64,000 nucleotides of DNA, from NCBI GenBank assembly GCA_017650105.1, contig JAGCFO010000032.1:1-64000 (forward strand). The letters are read 5' to 3'. Shown piece by piece: positions 9,455-17,893 of the stretch. The notes beneath the pieces were generated by a model, which was not told the DNA's origin, did no database searches, and saw nothing but the letters and a program-made list of their open reading frames with translations. The position numbers and the translations under genes are program-made. This DNA is from Bacteroidaceae bacterium. Lineage in GTDB: Bacteria > Bacteroidota > Bacteroidia > Bacteroidales > Bacteroidaceae. The stretch's first letter is position 1; every line of letters starts with the position of its first letter.

Positions 9455-9486
9455 ATAATCAGGTAATCGGATAATCAGGTAATCGG
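9455..9486. repeat. 16-bp perfect tandem duplication between binding-protein and permease genes
   Basis: ATAATCAGGTAATCGG occurs twice back to back. A related sequence, inverted, lies beyond the permease stop codon at about 8411-8427 (GATTATCTGATTATC). These lie in the gap between two co-directional genes. Confidence 0.7.
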
Positions 9487-9506
9487 ATGAAGGGGTAAAT
9501 GCTGGA

Positions 9507-10622
9507 TTATTGTGAATCGGGTGACAGAGGCTGGAAGTAGCGGAGTCCCTCGTTTTCATCATACGGGGAGAGAGCCTGTGGGCGAAGTATCTTGATGAAA
9601 TCGTGTAGAAGACGATCGGGGTGGAAAGGCGTCTCCTCGTAGAAGATAAGGTCCTTGTTATTGCAGGCGTAGATGCCGTTATGGTTAAACGCCTTGAACT
9701 TAGCGTAGGGCGCATACATACTGCGCAGCTGTGAGAGTGTGAGTGGCAGCGATGAGGAGTAGCGGATAAACCACACATCGGCATCCTGTCCCCGGTCGAA
9801 GACCGTTTCAAAGGAGAGTGGGATGGAGCCGCTGTGGGTGTCGTCGGCAAAGATGTAGCTTCCACCAGCATCGCGCACCAGAGAGGCAAGCGTGCTCTGT
9901 CCCCCGGGCATATACCAGGCTGAGCCGTTGCGGGTGTCGAACATGACGGTGGGTGAGGCTCCTGTGCTGTCTGCTGCGACAGCCTCGCAGAGGGCGTTGT
10001 ATCGGTAAGCAATGCTGTTGAAGAGGCTGTCGGCTAGCTCGGCACAACCGAAGAGTCTGCCGTAGAAGCGTATCCATTCGGCGCGCCCGAGAGCTGTGGG
10101 CTCCATATAGTCGGAGCATTGGATGATGGGGAGTCCCAGTTGCTCGAGATTGCTGTAGCTGCCCACATTCTCAAAAGGAGAGAGTAGGATGGCGTCGGGG
10201 GAAAGATTGATGATGCTTTCCTTATCGGGCACCATAGCGCTGCCGAGGTTGACAATACTTCCCTTGCTGATGCCTTCAAGAATATTCTTGTCGGCAATGT
10301 ATTCGGGCTCACAGACACCTGCTATTGCGTCCAGACATCCCAACTCGTCGATGAGCGCAGCATGAGCGGCAATGAATATGGCGGCGTGAGTGAAAGGCTG
10401 GCGTATTTCGTAAGTCTGCATGATGGTCCCTGATGACCAAGGGTTGGCAATCTGTACCTCAGTATAGTCGTCATGCTCGATGATGAGCAGGTTTCGCGCG
10501 TAGAGCAACTGGAGAGTATCGGAATGCTCTTCGTTGACAATAGATGAGGCATGCCTACAGCTGCAAAGCGACAGAGTCAGCACCAATACTGCAGAGAGTA
10601 GATAGATGGGTTTTCTTCTCAT
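9507..10622 (-). CDS. periplasmic substrate-binding lipoprotein of a FecCD-type importer
   Basis: 371 residues with a lipoprotein-type signal (LTLSLCSCRH near residue 22). The fold signature is that of class III binding proteins (BtuF/FhuD type): an N-terminal lobe with DAIAGVCEP, SIINLSPDAILLSPFEN and QLGLPIIQCSDY, then a long helix and a C-terminal lobe ending KDLIFYEETPFHPDRLLHDF. It would deliver the ligand to the permease encoded 56 bases downstream. A possible -7 element (TACTTTTG, minus strand) lies at 10630-10637, giving a very short leader. No cobalamin-riboswitch-sized leader exists, since the gap to the divergent gene is only 215 bp. Confidence 0.85.
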   Translation of the reverse strand: MRRKPIYLLSAVLVLTLSLCSCRHASSIVNEEHSDTLQLLYARNLLIIEHDDYTEVQIANPWSSGTIMQTYEIRQPFTHAAIFIAAHAALIDELGCLDAIAGVCEPEYIADKNILEGISKGSIVNLGSAMVPDKESIINLSPDAILLSPFENVGSYSNLEQLGLPIIQCSDYMEPTALGRAEWIRFYGRLFGCAELADSLFNSIAYRYNALCEAVAADSTGASPTVMFDTRNGSAWYMPGGQSTLASLVRDAGGSYIFADDTHSGSIPLSFETVFDRGQDADVWFIRYSSSLPLTLSQLRSMYAPYAKFKAFNHNGIYACNNKDLIFYEETPFHPDRLLHDFIKILRPQALSPYDENEGLRYFQPLSPDSQ

Positions 10623-10762
10623 AATGATGCAAAAGTAGTGTTTTTTTCAAGAGAAGAATCGTTTCCGTTAAAAAAACTGAGCTATGACAACTCTGTTTAG
10701 TAACTTTTGTCTCCTGTGAAAGGAGAAGAAAAAGTAAAAAATAAATAAAAAATCGCTAACGT

Positions 10763-10793
10763 TTTGGATTTGCGAAAAAACATTGTATTTTTG
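10763..10793 (+). promoter_or_regulatory. promoter of the acyl-carrier-like gene
   Basis: TTTG at 10763-10766, a 19-base spacer, and TATTTTTG at 10786-10793. The start codon is 45 bases further on. Confidence 0.7.
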
Positions 10794-10837
10794 TAAGCGA
10801 TTAAAAAATCATAATCTAATCGAAAGGCTTATCCAAC

Positions 10838-11233
10838 ATGATGCGTACAAAGACCATAGAAAAGATAGTAAGGGAATTCATCGCCAAAGAGCTGACTTTG
10901 AGCCCCGAAAGCATTCACCTTGATGATAATCTGGTGGAGGACTTGCATGCCGACTCCATGGATATCGTGAATGTGGTTACTGCTATCGAATCGCGCTTCA
11001 AGATATCGTTCCCCGAGAATCTTCAGGTGCCATATAACGGTTACACGTTACGCTTCCTCGTTGAAGGTATACAGAGTGCCCTCAAGGCAAAGAATCCTGT
11101 GCGCCGTGCTGTGAAAGCCGCTACCGAGAAGGCAAAACCCTCGGAGAAGAAAGCAAAAAAGAAAAAGGAGAAGGCTCCTAAGGAGGCTCCTAAAGCAGCT
11201 CCTGAAGTGGAGGAGAAAACAGATAACCTGTAA
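10838..11233 (+). CDS. acyl-carrier-like protein with a lysine-rich C-terminal tail
   Basis: 131 residues. The first ~85 form an acyl carrier protein domain: three helices with the phosphopantetheine attachment site in LHADSMDIV (Ser40; Ser39 if translation starts at the second ATG). The remaining ~45 residues are a highly charged tail of Lys, Glu, Ala and Pro (KAKKKKEKAPKEAPKAAP), which ordinary 78-residue AcpP lacks. No fatty-acid or polyketide enzyme lies next to it, so it is an orphan carrier and probably not the main AcpP. The tail might dock it to a partner or to acidic lipid or nucleic acid (inference). Confidence 0.85.
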   Translation: MMRTKTIEKIVREFIAKELTLSPESIHLDDNLVEDLHADSMDIVNVVTAIESRFKISFPENLQVPYNGYTLRFLVEGIQSALKAKNPVRRAVKAATEKAKPSEKKAKKKKEKAPKEAPKAAPEVEEKTDNL

Positions 11234-11267
11234 GGGATTCAATTTACAGACATCCATAGAAATACAG

Positions 11268-11300
11268 CACGCGCCTCTCATGTGAAGGGCGCGTGTGTTT
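11268..11300. terminator. probable terminator between convergent genes
   Basis: Perfect 8-bp inverted repeat CACGCGCC (11268-11275) / GGCGCGTG (11288-11295) with a 12-base loop, followed by TGTTTGTG on the plus strand. It lies between the carrier-protein stop and the convergent oxidoreductase stop. Confidence 0.6.
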
Positions 11301-11321
11301 GTGATTGTATAAGGAAATGTG

Positions 11322-12293
11322 TCAGAGCTTGCCGAGGATGCGGTCCATCACCCAGTTGGTAGGCGTTGCGCTGATGCCCGTACAGGTGCAGATGTCTTTT
11401 CCCAGAAGATGACGGCAGACGCTCTCGATGAGGGGGAGCTGAACGTGGGGTGGGTTAGGGATGTGAAACTCTTCACGTCCGCGTGAGGAGTGAAGAGCGA
11501 GAGGCTCGAAGGTGAAGACGGAGAAGCATATCATGCCCTTTGAGCCGATGATTTCAATGCGGTCCTCAGCAGCAGACTCGTCGGCAACAAAGCACCACGA
11601 CCCCGAGCCTACCAATCCGTTCTCAAATCGGAAACAGGCGCTGATGGTGTCTTCAGCCTCGTAGAGCCCACCTCGGTTGGCACAGTAGCCTTCTGCCTCG
11701 ACGATGATACCGAAGAACTCCTGCAACAAGTCAATCTGGTGCGGAGCCAAATCGTAGAAGTAGCCTCCTCCTGAGATGGGAGCCTGCAGACGCCAGGGCA
11801 TCTCCTCTTGGCTGCGGAAGTCCAGCTCGTGAGGGGGGCGTGCAAAGCGTACCTGCACATTGATGACCTCGCCGATTTGCGGGATGAGTTCTTTTACCTT
11901 CAGGAAATAGGGCAGATAGCGCCGGTAGTAGGCAACGAAGCAGGGAACCTTCATCTCTTCCGACACCTTGTTGATGCGGATACAGTCCTCGTAGCTCACA
12001 GCCATTGGCTTCTCTATATACACGGGCTTTCCTGCCTTCATGGCCATGATGGCGTAGGTAGCATGACTGGAGGGAGGAGTGGCAATGTAGATAGCATTGA
12101 CGTTGGGGTCGTCGATGATAGCCATTGGGTCGGTGTACCATCTGCCGATACCGTGACGCTCAGCGTAGGAACGTGCTTTCTCTGCATTGCGGCTCATGAC
12201 GGCTTCGATGCACGAGCCTTCAACCATAGCGAAGGCAGGACCGCTTTTCTTTTCGGTGACTTCGCCGCAACCGATAAATCCCCAGTGAAGCAT
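11322..12293 (-). CDS. Gfo/Idh/MocA-family NAD(P)-dependent oxidoreductase
   Basis: 323 residues. The N-terminus WGFIGCGEVTEKKSG is the Rossmann dinucleotide-binding loop, and VYIEKPMAVS contains the family EKP motif with the catalytic-site lysine. The C-terminal half is the typical alpha/beta dimerisation and substrate domain (YFYDLAPHQIDLLQEFFG). It probably oxidises or reduces a sugar or sugar-like cyclic compound in the cytoplasm; the substrate is not predictable. I chose ATG at 12293 because the Rossmann fold begins immediately; the longer open frame runs through an intergenic repeat. It is the last gene of a minus-strand group headed by a DUF4468 gene. Confidence 0.85.
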   Translation of the reverse strand: MLHWGFIGCGEVTEKKSGPAFAMVEGSCIEAVMSRNAEKARSYAERHGIGRWYTDPMAIIDDPNVNAIYIATPPSSHATYAIMAMKAGKPVYIEKPMAVSYEDCIRINKVSEEMKVPCFVAYYRRYLPYFLKVKELIPQIGEVINVQVRFARPPHELDFRSQEEMPWRLQAPISGGGYFYDLAPHQIDLLQEFFGIIVEAEGYCANRGGLYEAEDTISACFRFENGLVGSGSWCFVADESAAEDRIEIIGSKGMICFSVFTFEPLALHSSRGREEFHIPNPPHVQLPLIESVCRHLLGKDICTCTGISATPTNWVMDRILGKL

Positions 12294-12316
12294 GATTATT
12301 CTTTGTTGAAAAAAAA

Positions 12317-12385
12317 TTATAGTTAATAGATAATTATTTTTTCTTTCTACATATCGCGATATGTTCAGAAGATAATTTCTTTTCG
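12317..12385. repeat. AT-rich intergenic repeat, copy 1 (TCGCGATA family)
   Basis: Contains the 14-bp perfect palindrome CATATCGCGATATG (12350-12363), flanked by TTATTTTTTCTTTCTA and GATAATTTCTTTTC tracts. It lies in the 92-bp gap between two minus-strand genes. It shares the core with copies at 15459, 25488, 28876, 33716, 39850 and, without the core, 47703. Confidence 0.65.
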
Positions 12386-14512
12386 TCAATCCCAGAAGTT
12401 CCACGATAGTCCCAGCTTGAACCAACGCGGATTCATGGGATAGTGGGGAACGTAGAATGAGTTGGCTGTCTTGAACAAGCCTTGCGTCACATGATAGAAC
12501 ATTACATACACCCTTACCTGCTTGAGGTGGAAATTGGCGTAGGCGTTAGTCATAGGATATCCGCCGATAAGCACACGGTCTGCCTGACTCTGCAAGTGAT
12601 ATTGTCCCAGTGCTGGTGCATAGTCGGGGGCGTAGTAGCCTGGGAATGAGATGAGTGTGGTGCCGTTCGTCTTGTAGTCCTTGTCGATGTTTATATCGGA
12701 GAAGAAACGCATGTCGGCACCCAGCTGTATGCGGAGCACCTTAGCATAGGTGAACTGCAGATAGAGATTGCTGTATATATTTATAAGAGGTAAGGGGAGA
12801 ATGTCGTTGCGGGTGGTGTACTGGGCAGTAATATCGTTGTCCCAATGTAGAACCCCAAGCACAACATTCTGATTGAGAGTGGCTCCCACCACCTGAATGT
12901 TTGAAGGACACTGAAGGGGCTGGATGTTATGATATGTGGTGTGTGTGTCCGAGTCGGTGTATCCGGCATAGTCGAGATAGGTGTAGTTGAGGATGTTTTC
13001 AACACCAGCCGTGAGGCGTGTGTGTGTGCGGTCGTAGGCAAGAGTTCCTCCGATGTGAACGCGGAATTCCTTGTTGAAATCGTTATCCCACCAGTAGTGT
13101 TGTGCGTGGAAGTGACGATAGTAAAACGAAGGGGGAGTGTTCTTCATGAATCCGTCCACTCCGATGTGTATGCTGTCGCCTTTGATGGGGAAGTTGAGCT
13201 CGCCTTTACCTTCCAGACTGAAGGCTCCCAAGTCGGTTCCCGCAAGCACTGTTTCTGCTGTTATATCGAAGTGGAAAGCCTTTCCTGTGGTACGTCGCAG
13301 ATTGCCTCCCAGCGTGATGTTCTGCTCTCGATACTGGCTGATGGTTTCCTTATTTCCCAGCGTATCGGGCAGGGAGAAGTTGCGGAATTCGTGGCGCAAG
13401 TAGGCCGAACCTCCGAAGGGAATCCACTTGTTGAAGCCCTCGATGAGTGTCAGTCCTCCCGTGTTGCGTACTGAAAGATAGCCGGTAGCATCGAGCGAGT
13501 CATAGGGCAGAATGTTGTAGGCATAGTAGTTGGAACGGTCCTTGTATGTAATGAAACGGCGTGCATCGTAGTCGAAGTTAGCGGTGTGGAAGACCTTCAT
13601 CACAGGGATGAAGTCGTGATGCACCACAACGGTGTCTTTAAGGCTGTCGGTGCGTGATTTGTAGAACCCCATGTTGAAATGCTGCTCGAAAAGCACCGTG
13701 CGCAGCACATTCTCGTTCCACGAGCGTTCCATCTTGACAGGCATGTCGGCAGGCGTGTAGGAGGTTTTTCCTGAAGCCATCGACGTGGGGTCGGTGATAT
13801 ATCTGTCATCAGTCAATCCTCCATTTTCGGCCCATTTCAGCTTGTCGTAGTCAACCAGCAGGTTAAAGCCGTAGTGCTCGCCATGATAGTATGCGAATCC
13901 TGCAGCATCGAAGAGGGCTGTTGCCTGATTGCTGTAGCGCCCACGTCCGAATACATAGTCAAGGTTGAAGCCTATGCCGAATCGCTTTCCAGCATTTACG
14001 CCGAACTTTCCCTTTATGCGCTCTTCTCCGTTAATCTGGTTACCTGCGCGGTAGTAAGTCACGTTGGTGTAGGGTGACTTGGTGTTGAGGAACTGGAACT
14101 GATCCGACTTTGTCAGGAAGTAATCGAGGGGCGATGCAAATATAAACTGCTCTCCCACGGGGCGATGGAAGAAAATGCGCGAGAGGCGAGGGGAGCCCAT
14201 GTTCCCTAGGTAGTTGTATTCGCCGTTCATTCCCTCGGTGAGGGGGGCATTCTGGAAGTTAAAGACGACGGTGTCGGGCTCCACGTATGTCATCTCGCCC
14301 AAAGTCTGGCTGATGGTGAATGCCTTGATGTCCTTAGGCACGCTTCTGTCCTGCACCGTAGAGTCTCTTCCCTCGGTAGCGTTAGCACCCACGCCCCTTT
14401 CATTTATGTCTGCAATGCCGTTGCCCCCACCATCAAGTCGGCGCGGAGCCTGACTGAAGATTGCTGCGGGCAGCACAATGAGCAGGACGAATGCAAGGAA
14501 GCGCTGTTTCAT
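12386..14512 (-). CDS. Bacteroidetes putative porin (outer-membrane beta-barrel)
   Basis: 708 residues with a signal peptide (LPAAIFSQAP). The region after about residue 60 matches the Bacteroidetes 'putative porin' family: TLGEMTYVEPDTVVFNFQN, then FIFASPLDYF, followed by many alternating amphipathic strands and a C-terminus ending LGLSWNFWD. Likely role is passive or selective outer-membrane uptake. It starts 16 bases after the stop of a tiny membrane-protein gene, so it is probably translated from the same transcript. Confidence 0.8.
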   Translation of the reverse strand: MKQRFLAFVLLIVLPAAIFSQAPRRLDGGGNGIADINERGVGANATEGRDSTVQDRSVPKDIKAFTISQTLGEMTYVEPDTVVFNFQNAPLTEGMNGEYNYLGNMGSPRLSRIFFHRPVGEQFIFASPLDYFLTKSDQFQFLNTKSPYTNVTYYRAGNQINGEERIKGKFGVNAGKRFGIGFNLDYVFGRGRYSNQATALFDAAGFAYYHGEHYGFNLLVDYDKLKWAENGGLTDDRYITDPTSMASGKTSYTPADMPVKMERSWNENVLRTVLFEQHFNMGFYKSRTDSLKDTVVVHHDFIPVMKVFHTANFDYDARRFITYKDRSNYYAYNILPYDSLDATGYLSVRNTGGLTLIEGFNKWIPFGGSAYLRHEFRNFSLPDTLGNKETISQYREQNITLGGNLRRTTGKAFHFDITAETVLAGTDLGAFSLEGKGELNFPIKGDSIHIGVDGFMKNTPPSFYYRHFHAQHYWWDNDFNKEFRVHIGGTLAYDRTHTRLTAGVENILNYTYLDYAGYTDSDTHTTYHNIQPLQCPSNIQVVGATLNQNVVLGVLHWDNDITAQYTTRNDILPLPLINIYSNLYLQFTYAKVLRIQLGADMRFFSDINIDKDYKTNGTTLISFPGYYAPDYAPALGQYHLQSQADRVLIGGYPMTNAYANFHLKQVRVYVMFYHVTQGLFKTANSFYVPHYPMNPRWFKLGLSWNFWD

Positions 14513-14528
14513 GAGCAGATGATGTGCC

Positions 14529-14696
14529 TTATCCGAAGAAGCGGATGCCGTATTCTATCAGCTTGATGACGATGGAGACACCGCATATGATGAAGAACGG
14601 CGTCCTGTTAGGTGTGGCGAAGTAGACGATGAATGCTGCTATGAAACCCAGCAGGAACAGCGTGTTGAGCAGCATGCGCAGTTGTGATTTGTCCAT
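14529..14696 (-). CDS. 55-residue two-helix membrane protein
   Basis: A short gene: Met-Asp-Lys start at 14696 and stop at 14529. The protein has two hydrophobic segments (about residues 10-27, LLNTLFLLGFIAAFIVYF, and 34-46, FFIICGVSIVIKL) separated by a polar ATPNRTP turn, and ends RFFG. Spacing of 62 bases to the upstream DUF4468 gene and 16 bases to the downstream porin places it inside that group. I believe similar small membrane proteins are common in Bacteroidetes, but the function is unknown. Confidence 0.75.
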   Translation of the reverse strand: MDKSQLRMLLNTLFLLGFIAAFIVYFATPNRTPFFIICGVSIVIKLIEYGIRFFG

Positions 14697-14758
14697 ATCT
14701 CGTTAGCGTATTGGATTAGTGAGGAACTGTGGAACCGAGGAACCTTAGGAAGCGAGCC

Positions 14759-15319
14759 TCAGAATTTGTCCTGCAGCTGGCGTACCAGCGAGTCAAAGAG
14801 GTCGATGGTTTTGATGCGGAACTTGCCAGTACGTCGCAGCAGCCTGGTTTTCTTCTTGTTGAAGCACTGCTCGTCGGTAATCCATTCTTCTGCTGTGAAG
14901 CGCTCTCCTCCGTCGCGGTTCTCCTCATACCAGTATGTAATGCGTGTCATCCTCACGGTGAAAGAGCCGTCGTTGCAGGTAATCTCATACCAGTAGTTGA
15001 TGCGCGTGCGGTCGAGCTCAAGGAAGGTGTTCTTGAATACGATGTACTCCTCGGCGTTCACCACGAAATGATGGTTCACGCTGTCAATCTCTGCATACTT
15101 CGAGGCAATAACGTTGGGTTTGGCAAAGCGGCTCTCGGCCCAGCGCATAGCTTTGTCGAAGATTTGCTCCGAGGAGGCATCTTTTACCACAACAGTCTTT
15201 TCGAACAGCACTCGTCCGTTCACGACAGGCACTGAGCCCACTCCGTAGTGAGGGTCAACGGCTGCCAGACAGCAGAGAAATGTGAGGCATGCTACTGCAA
15301 GGGATAGGATTCTTTTCAT
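14759..15319 (-). CDS. secreted DUF4468-like protein
   Basis: 186 residues with a signal peptide (MKRILSLAVACLTFLCCLAA). The body resembles the DUF4468 'TBP-like fold' family of Bacteroidetes: GRVLFEKTVVVKDASSEQ, a helix ending KAMRWAESRF, then IVFKNTFLELDRTRINYWYEI and VRMTRITYWYEE strands. Role unknown; probably periplasmic or exported. I chose ATG 15319 because it begins the signal peptide and follows a -7-like TATCTTCG (minus strand, 15352-15359); the open frame continues upstream through an intergenic repeat and the divergent gene. Confidence 0.75.
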   Translation of the reverse strand: MKRILSLAVACLTFLCCLAAVDPHYGVGSVPVVNGRVLFEKTVVVKDASSEQIFDKAMRWAESRFAKPNVIASKYAEIDSVNHHFVVNAEEYIVFKNTFLELDRTRINYWYEITCNDGSFTVRMTRITYWYEENRDGGERFTAEEWITDEQCFNKKKTRLLRRTGKFRIKTIDLFDSLVRQLQDKF

Positions 15320-15435
15320 ATCTTTTTCGGTTTTGAATCGTGATTTTGCTGCGAAGATAGTGATAAAATCGGTCCGATTTACAAAATCGGCAAAAAAAGC
15401 ATCCAAAAAAGGCGATGTATTAACGAAAATTAGCC

Positions 15436-15443
15436 TATCTTTG
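15436..15443 (+). promoter_or_regulatory. -7 element of the helicase gene
   Basis: TATCTTTG, the strong Bacteroidetes -7 form. The -33 element is not clear. The leader to ATG 15545 would be about 95 bases and contains a copy of the AT-rich repeat. Confidence 0.6.
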
Positions 15444-15458
15444 CCCATAACAGATTTT

Positions 15459-15515
15459 GGAGAAGGAATAATTTTTTTTGGAGAACAAATCTCGCGATAT
15501 GTAGAAAGAAAAAAT
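15459..15515. repeat. AT-rich intergenic repeat, copy 2 (TCGCGATA family)
   Basis: Reads GGAGAAGGAATAATTTTTTT, then GGAGAACAAATCTCGCGATA, then TGTAGAAAG. It is the reverse orientation of copies 3 to 5. It lies in the leader of the helicase gene, between promoter and start codon. Confidence 0.65.
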
Positions 15516-15544
15516 CGTCGTGGGTAATATAAAAATTCTTCCAC

Positions 15545-17893
15545 ATGGACAAAGCAGACAATCCTGAGCTGGAGCTGGTGTGGCAGCTGGTGGAGAAGAC
15601 GGGTGTGAACATCTTCCTCACAGGCAAGGCAGGTACGGGGAAGACAACGTTCCTGCACAAGCTGCACGCCCTTTCTCCCAAGCGGATGGTGGTGCTGGCA
15701 CCTACGGGTGTGGCTGCCATCAACGCTGCGGGGAGCACCATCCACTCGTTCTTCCAGCTCCCATTGTCGCCCTACGTTCCTGACGGTTCAGTGAAAGGCT
15801 TGGAGGGTAACCGCAGATATCAGTTCAGCAAGCTGAAGAAAAACATCATACGCACCCTCGACCTTATCGTCATCGACGAGATAAGCATGGTGAGGGCCGA
15901 CGTGCTGGATGCCGTTGACGATGTGCTGCGTCGGTTTAGAGACTCCCGCATGCCTTTCGGAGGGGTTCAGCTGTTGATGATAGGCGACTTACAGCAGCTG
16001 GCTCCTGTGGTGAAAGACGAGGAGTGGAAAGTGCTGCGCGAATACTACCAGACACCCTATTTCTTCGGAAGTCATGCCCTGCAGCAGACTCAGCACGTCA
16101 CCATCGAGCTGAAGACTGTCTATCGCCAGACAGACGAGGCTTTCGTGGCTCTGCTCAACAAGGTGAGGGGCAATGCCCTTACAGCCTCGGATGTGGAGTT
16201 GCTCAACACACGCGTTGTGCCTGAGGACTCTCTCGGAGAGGGAGCCATTCGCCTGACGACGCACAACCGCATGGCTGATGAGTATAACGAGAAATGCCTC
16301 GCAGCACTCTCCTCAAAGGCCTTCTCCTACAGGGCTACGGTGTCTGGCACATTCCCCGTGACTTCCTATCCTGCCGAGGAGACGCTGGTGCTGAAGCGTG
16401 GTGCACAGGTGATGTTCCTCAAGAACGATATCTCGGGCCGACATCTTTTCTTCAACGGAAAGCAGGCAAAGGTTGTTGACATCAGCAACGATGAGATTGT
16501 GGTGCGTGGGTTGGACGACGATAGGCTCATCAGCGTGGAGAGGATGGAGTGGACAAACGTCCGATACTCTATCGACAAGCAGACCAAGGAGATAAGCGAG
16601 GAGGTAGAGGGTACTTTCATGCAATATCCTCTACGGCTTGCGTGGGCAATCACGGTCCACAAGAGCCAAGGACTGACGTTCGACAGAGCTATCCTCGACG
16701 TGAATGCAGCCTTTGCCTCAGGGCAGGTATATGTGGCGCTGAGCCGTTGCAGAACTCTGCAGGGACTGGTGCTCACGGCACCCCTTGACAGCCATTCCGT
16801 CATCACCGACAGTTATGTGAACAGCTATATCGACTCTGAACTCGAACAGGCGCAGAAACTTCCTTCGCTGATAGAAGAGCTGAAACGCATGTACTTCCGT
16901 AGCCTGCTGGGAGAGCTTTTCTCTTTCCAGTCGCTCCAATGGCGCTATGACAAGGAGCTTCGTATCATCGACGAACATCTCTACAAAATGTATCCCAAGC
17001 TGCTCACTCGCTTCAAGGAGATGCGCGAGAGGCTGCAGAAGGAGGTGTTTGACGTTGCTCCCCGCTTTGGCATGCAGATAGACGAAATATTTGCCGCTGG
17101 AGATGCCGAGAGGCTTGCAGAGCGCGTTCATCTGGCTGCCGAATATTTCAAGAAAGAGTTGCTCTCTCTTCTCAACCAGCTGCTTGCTGACGCAAAGCGC
17201 GATGTGGACATCGACAATAAGAAGGTGGCAGAGCAACACGACGAGGCTTTTTCTGCTTTGGTGGAAGAGTACCAGCTGAAGCTACTGCTGCTCGACCATG
17301 TGGCATCAAAGGGATTTGAAGTCGGTGACTACTTGAAAGAGAAGGCACGAGTCATCCTCCTGCTCGAACAGCGGGGACCACGCAACAAGGCAAACCTCTC
17401 GGAACTGCTCGACGGAAAGGTACACAAGCGTACTGCAGAGAGAAAGAAGGTGACTGGTTTCAGACAGAAGGAGGATGGTAGCATCCGCAAGGATGATAGA
17501 CTTAGGATGAACGAAAAAGGTCTCATTCATAAGGACGACAGCATTAGTAATAAAGAAGATGGGTTTATGCTGAAGGGGGAGCAACTCGCCCCATCCACAG
17601 CAAGGAAGATGCCTGACAGGGGAATAGACAAGCCTGACGCAGATGCCGATATCCTTTATCCCGAGCTCTACCAGACTCTCCGTCGCTGGCGTGGAGCGAA
17701 AGCCCTGCAGGAGCACAAGCCTGCCTTTCAGATTTTCAATAACACCACGCTTGCAGGCATTGTCAACGCCCTTCCGACAAACCTCGTCGAACTGCAGAGA
17801 GTGAAGGGCCTTGGAAAGACAAAGACCAGACTCTACGGAAAGGAAATCCTCGAGATAGTACAGGACTACATCTCCGAGAATGCCGAGTGGTAA
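15545..17893 (+). CDS. Pif1/RecD-like superfamily 1B helicase with C-terminal HRDC domain
   Basis: 782 residues. Residues 24-35 contain Walker A (LTGKAGTGKTT), about residue 110 has Walker B (VIDEISMV), and GDLQQLAPVV is helicase motif III. The region with YPLRLAWAITVHKSQGLTFD and YVALSRC holds motifs V and VI of Pif1/RecD2-type 5'-3' helicases. The last ~70 residues (LYPELYQTLRRWRG ... LQRVKGLGKTKTRLYGKEIL) form an HRDC domain, usually a nucleic-acid-binding module of RecQ and RNase D. Between them lies a charged repetitive linker with KDD/KED motifs. Likely role is unwinding DNA in repair or replication restart; it is transcribed alone. Confidence 0.85.
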   Translation: MDKADNPELELVWQLVEKTGVNIFLTGKAGTGKTTFLHKLHALSPKRMVVLAPTGVAAINAAGSTIHSFFQLPLSPYVPDGSVKGLEGNRRYQFSKLKKNIIRTLDLIVIDEISMVRADVLDAVDDVLRRFRDSRMPFGGVQLLMIGDLQQLAPVVKDEEWKVLREYYQTPYFFGSHALQQTQHVTIELKTVYRQTDEAFVALLNKVRGNALTASDVELLNTRVVPEDSLGEGAIRLTTHNRMADEYNEKCLAALSSKAFSYRATVSGTFPVTSYPAEETLVLKRGAQVMFLKNDISGRHLFFNGKQAKVVDISNDEIVVRGLDDDRLISVERMEWTNVRYSIDKQTKEISEEVEGTFMQYPLRLAWAITVHKSQGLTFDRAILDVNAAFASGQVYVALSRCRTLQGLVLTAPLDSHSVITDSYVNSYIDSELEQAQKLPSLIEELKRMYFRSLLGELFSFQSLQWRYDKELRIIDEHLYKMYPKLLTRFKEMRERLQKEVFDVAPRFGMQIDEIFAAGDAERLAERVHLAAEYFKKELLSLLNQLLADAKRDVDIDNKKVAEQHDEAFSALVEEYQLKLLLLDHVASKGFEVGDYLKEKARVILLLEQRGPRNKANLSELLDGKVHKRTAERKKVTGFRQKEDGSIRKDDRLRMNEKGLIHKDDSISNKEDGFMLKGEQLAPSTARKMPDRGIDKPDADADILYPELYQTLRRWRGAKALQEHKPAFQIFNNTTLAGIVNALPTNLVELQRVKGLGKTKTRLYGKEILEIVQDYISENAEW

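Noticed and set aside
10623..10837. Cobalamin riboswitch upstream of the binding-protein gene
   Set aside because: The gap is short, AT-rich and shared with a divergent promoter; I see no B12-box-like sequence, so I did not call the importer BtuCF.
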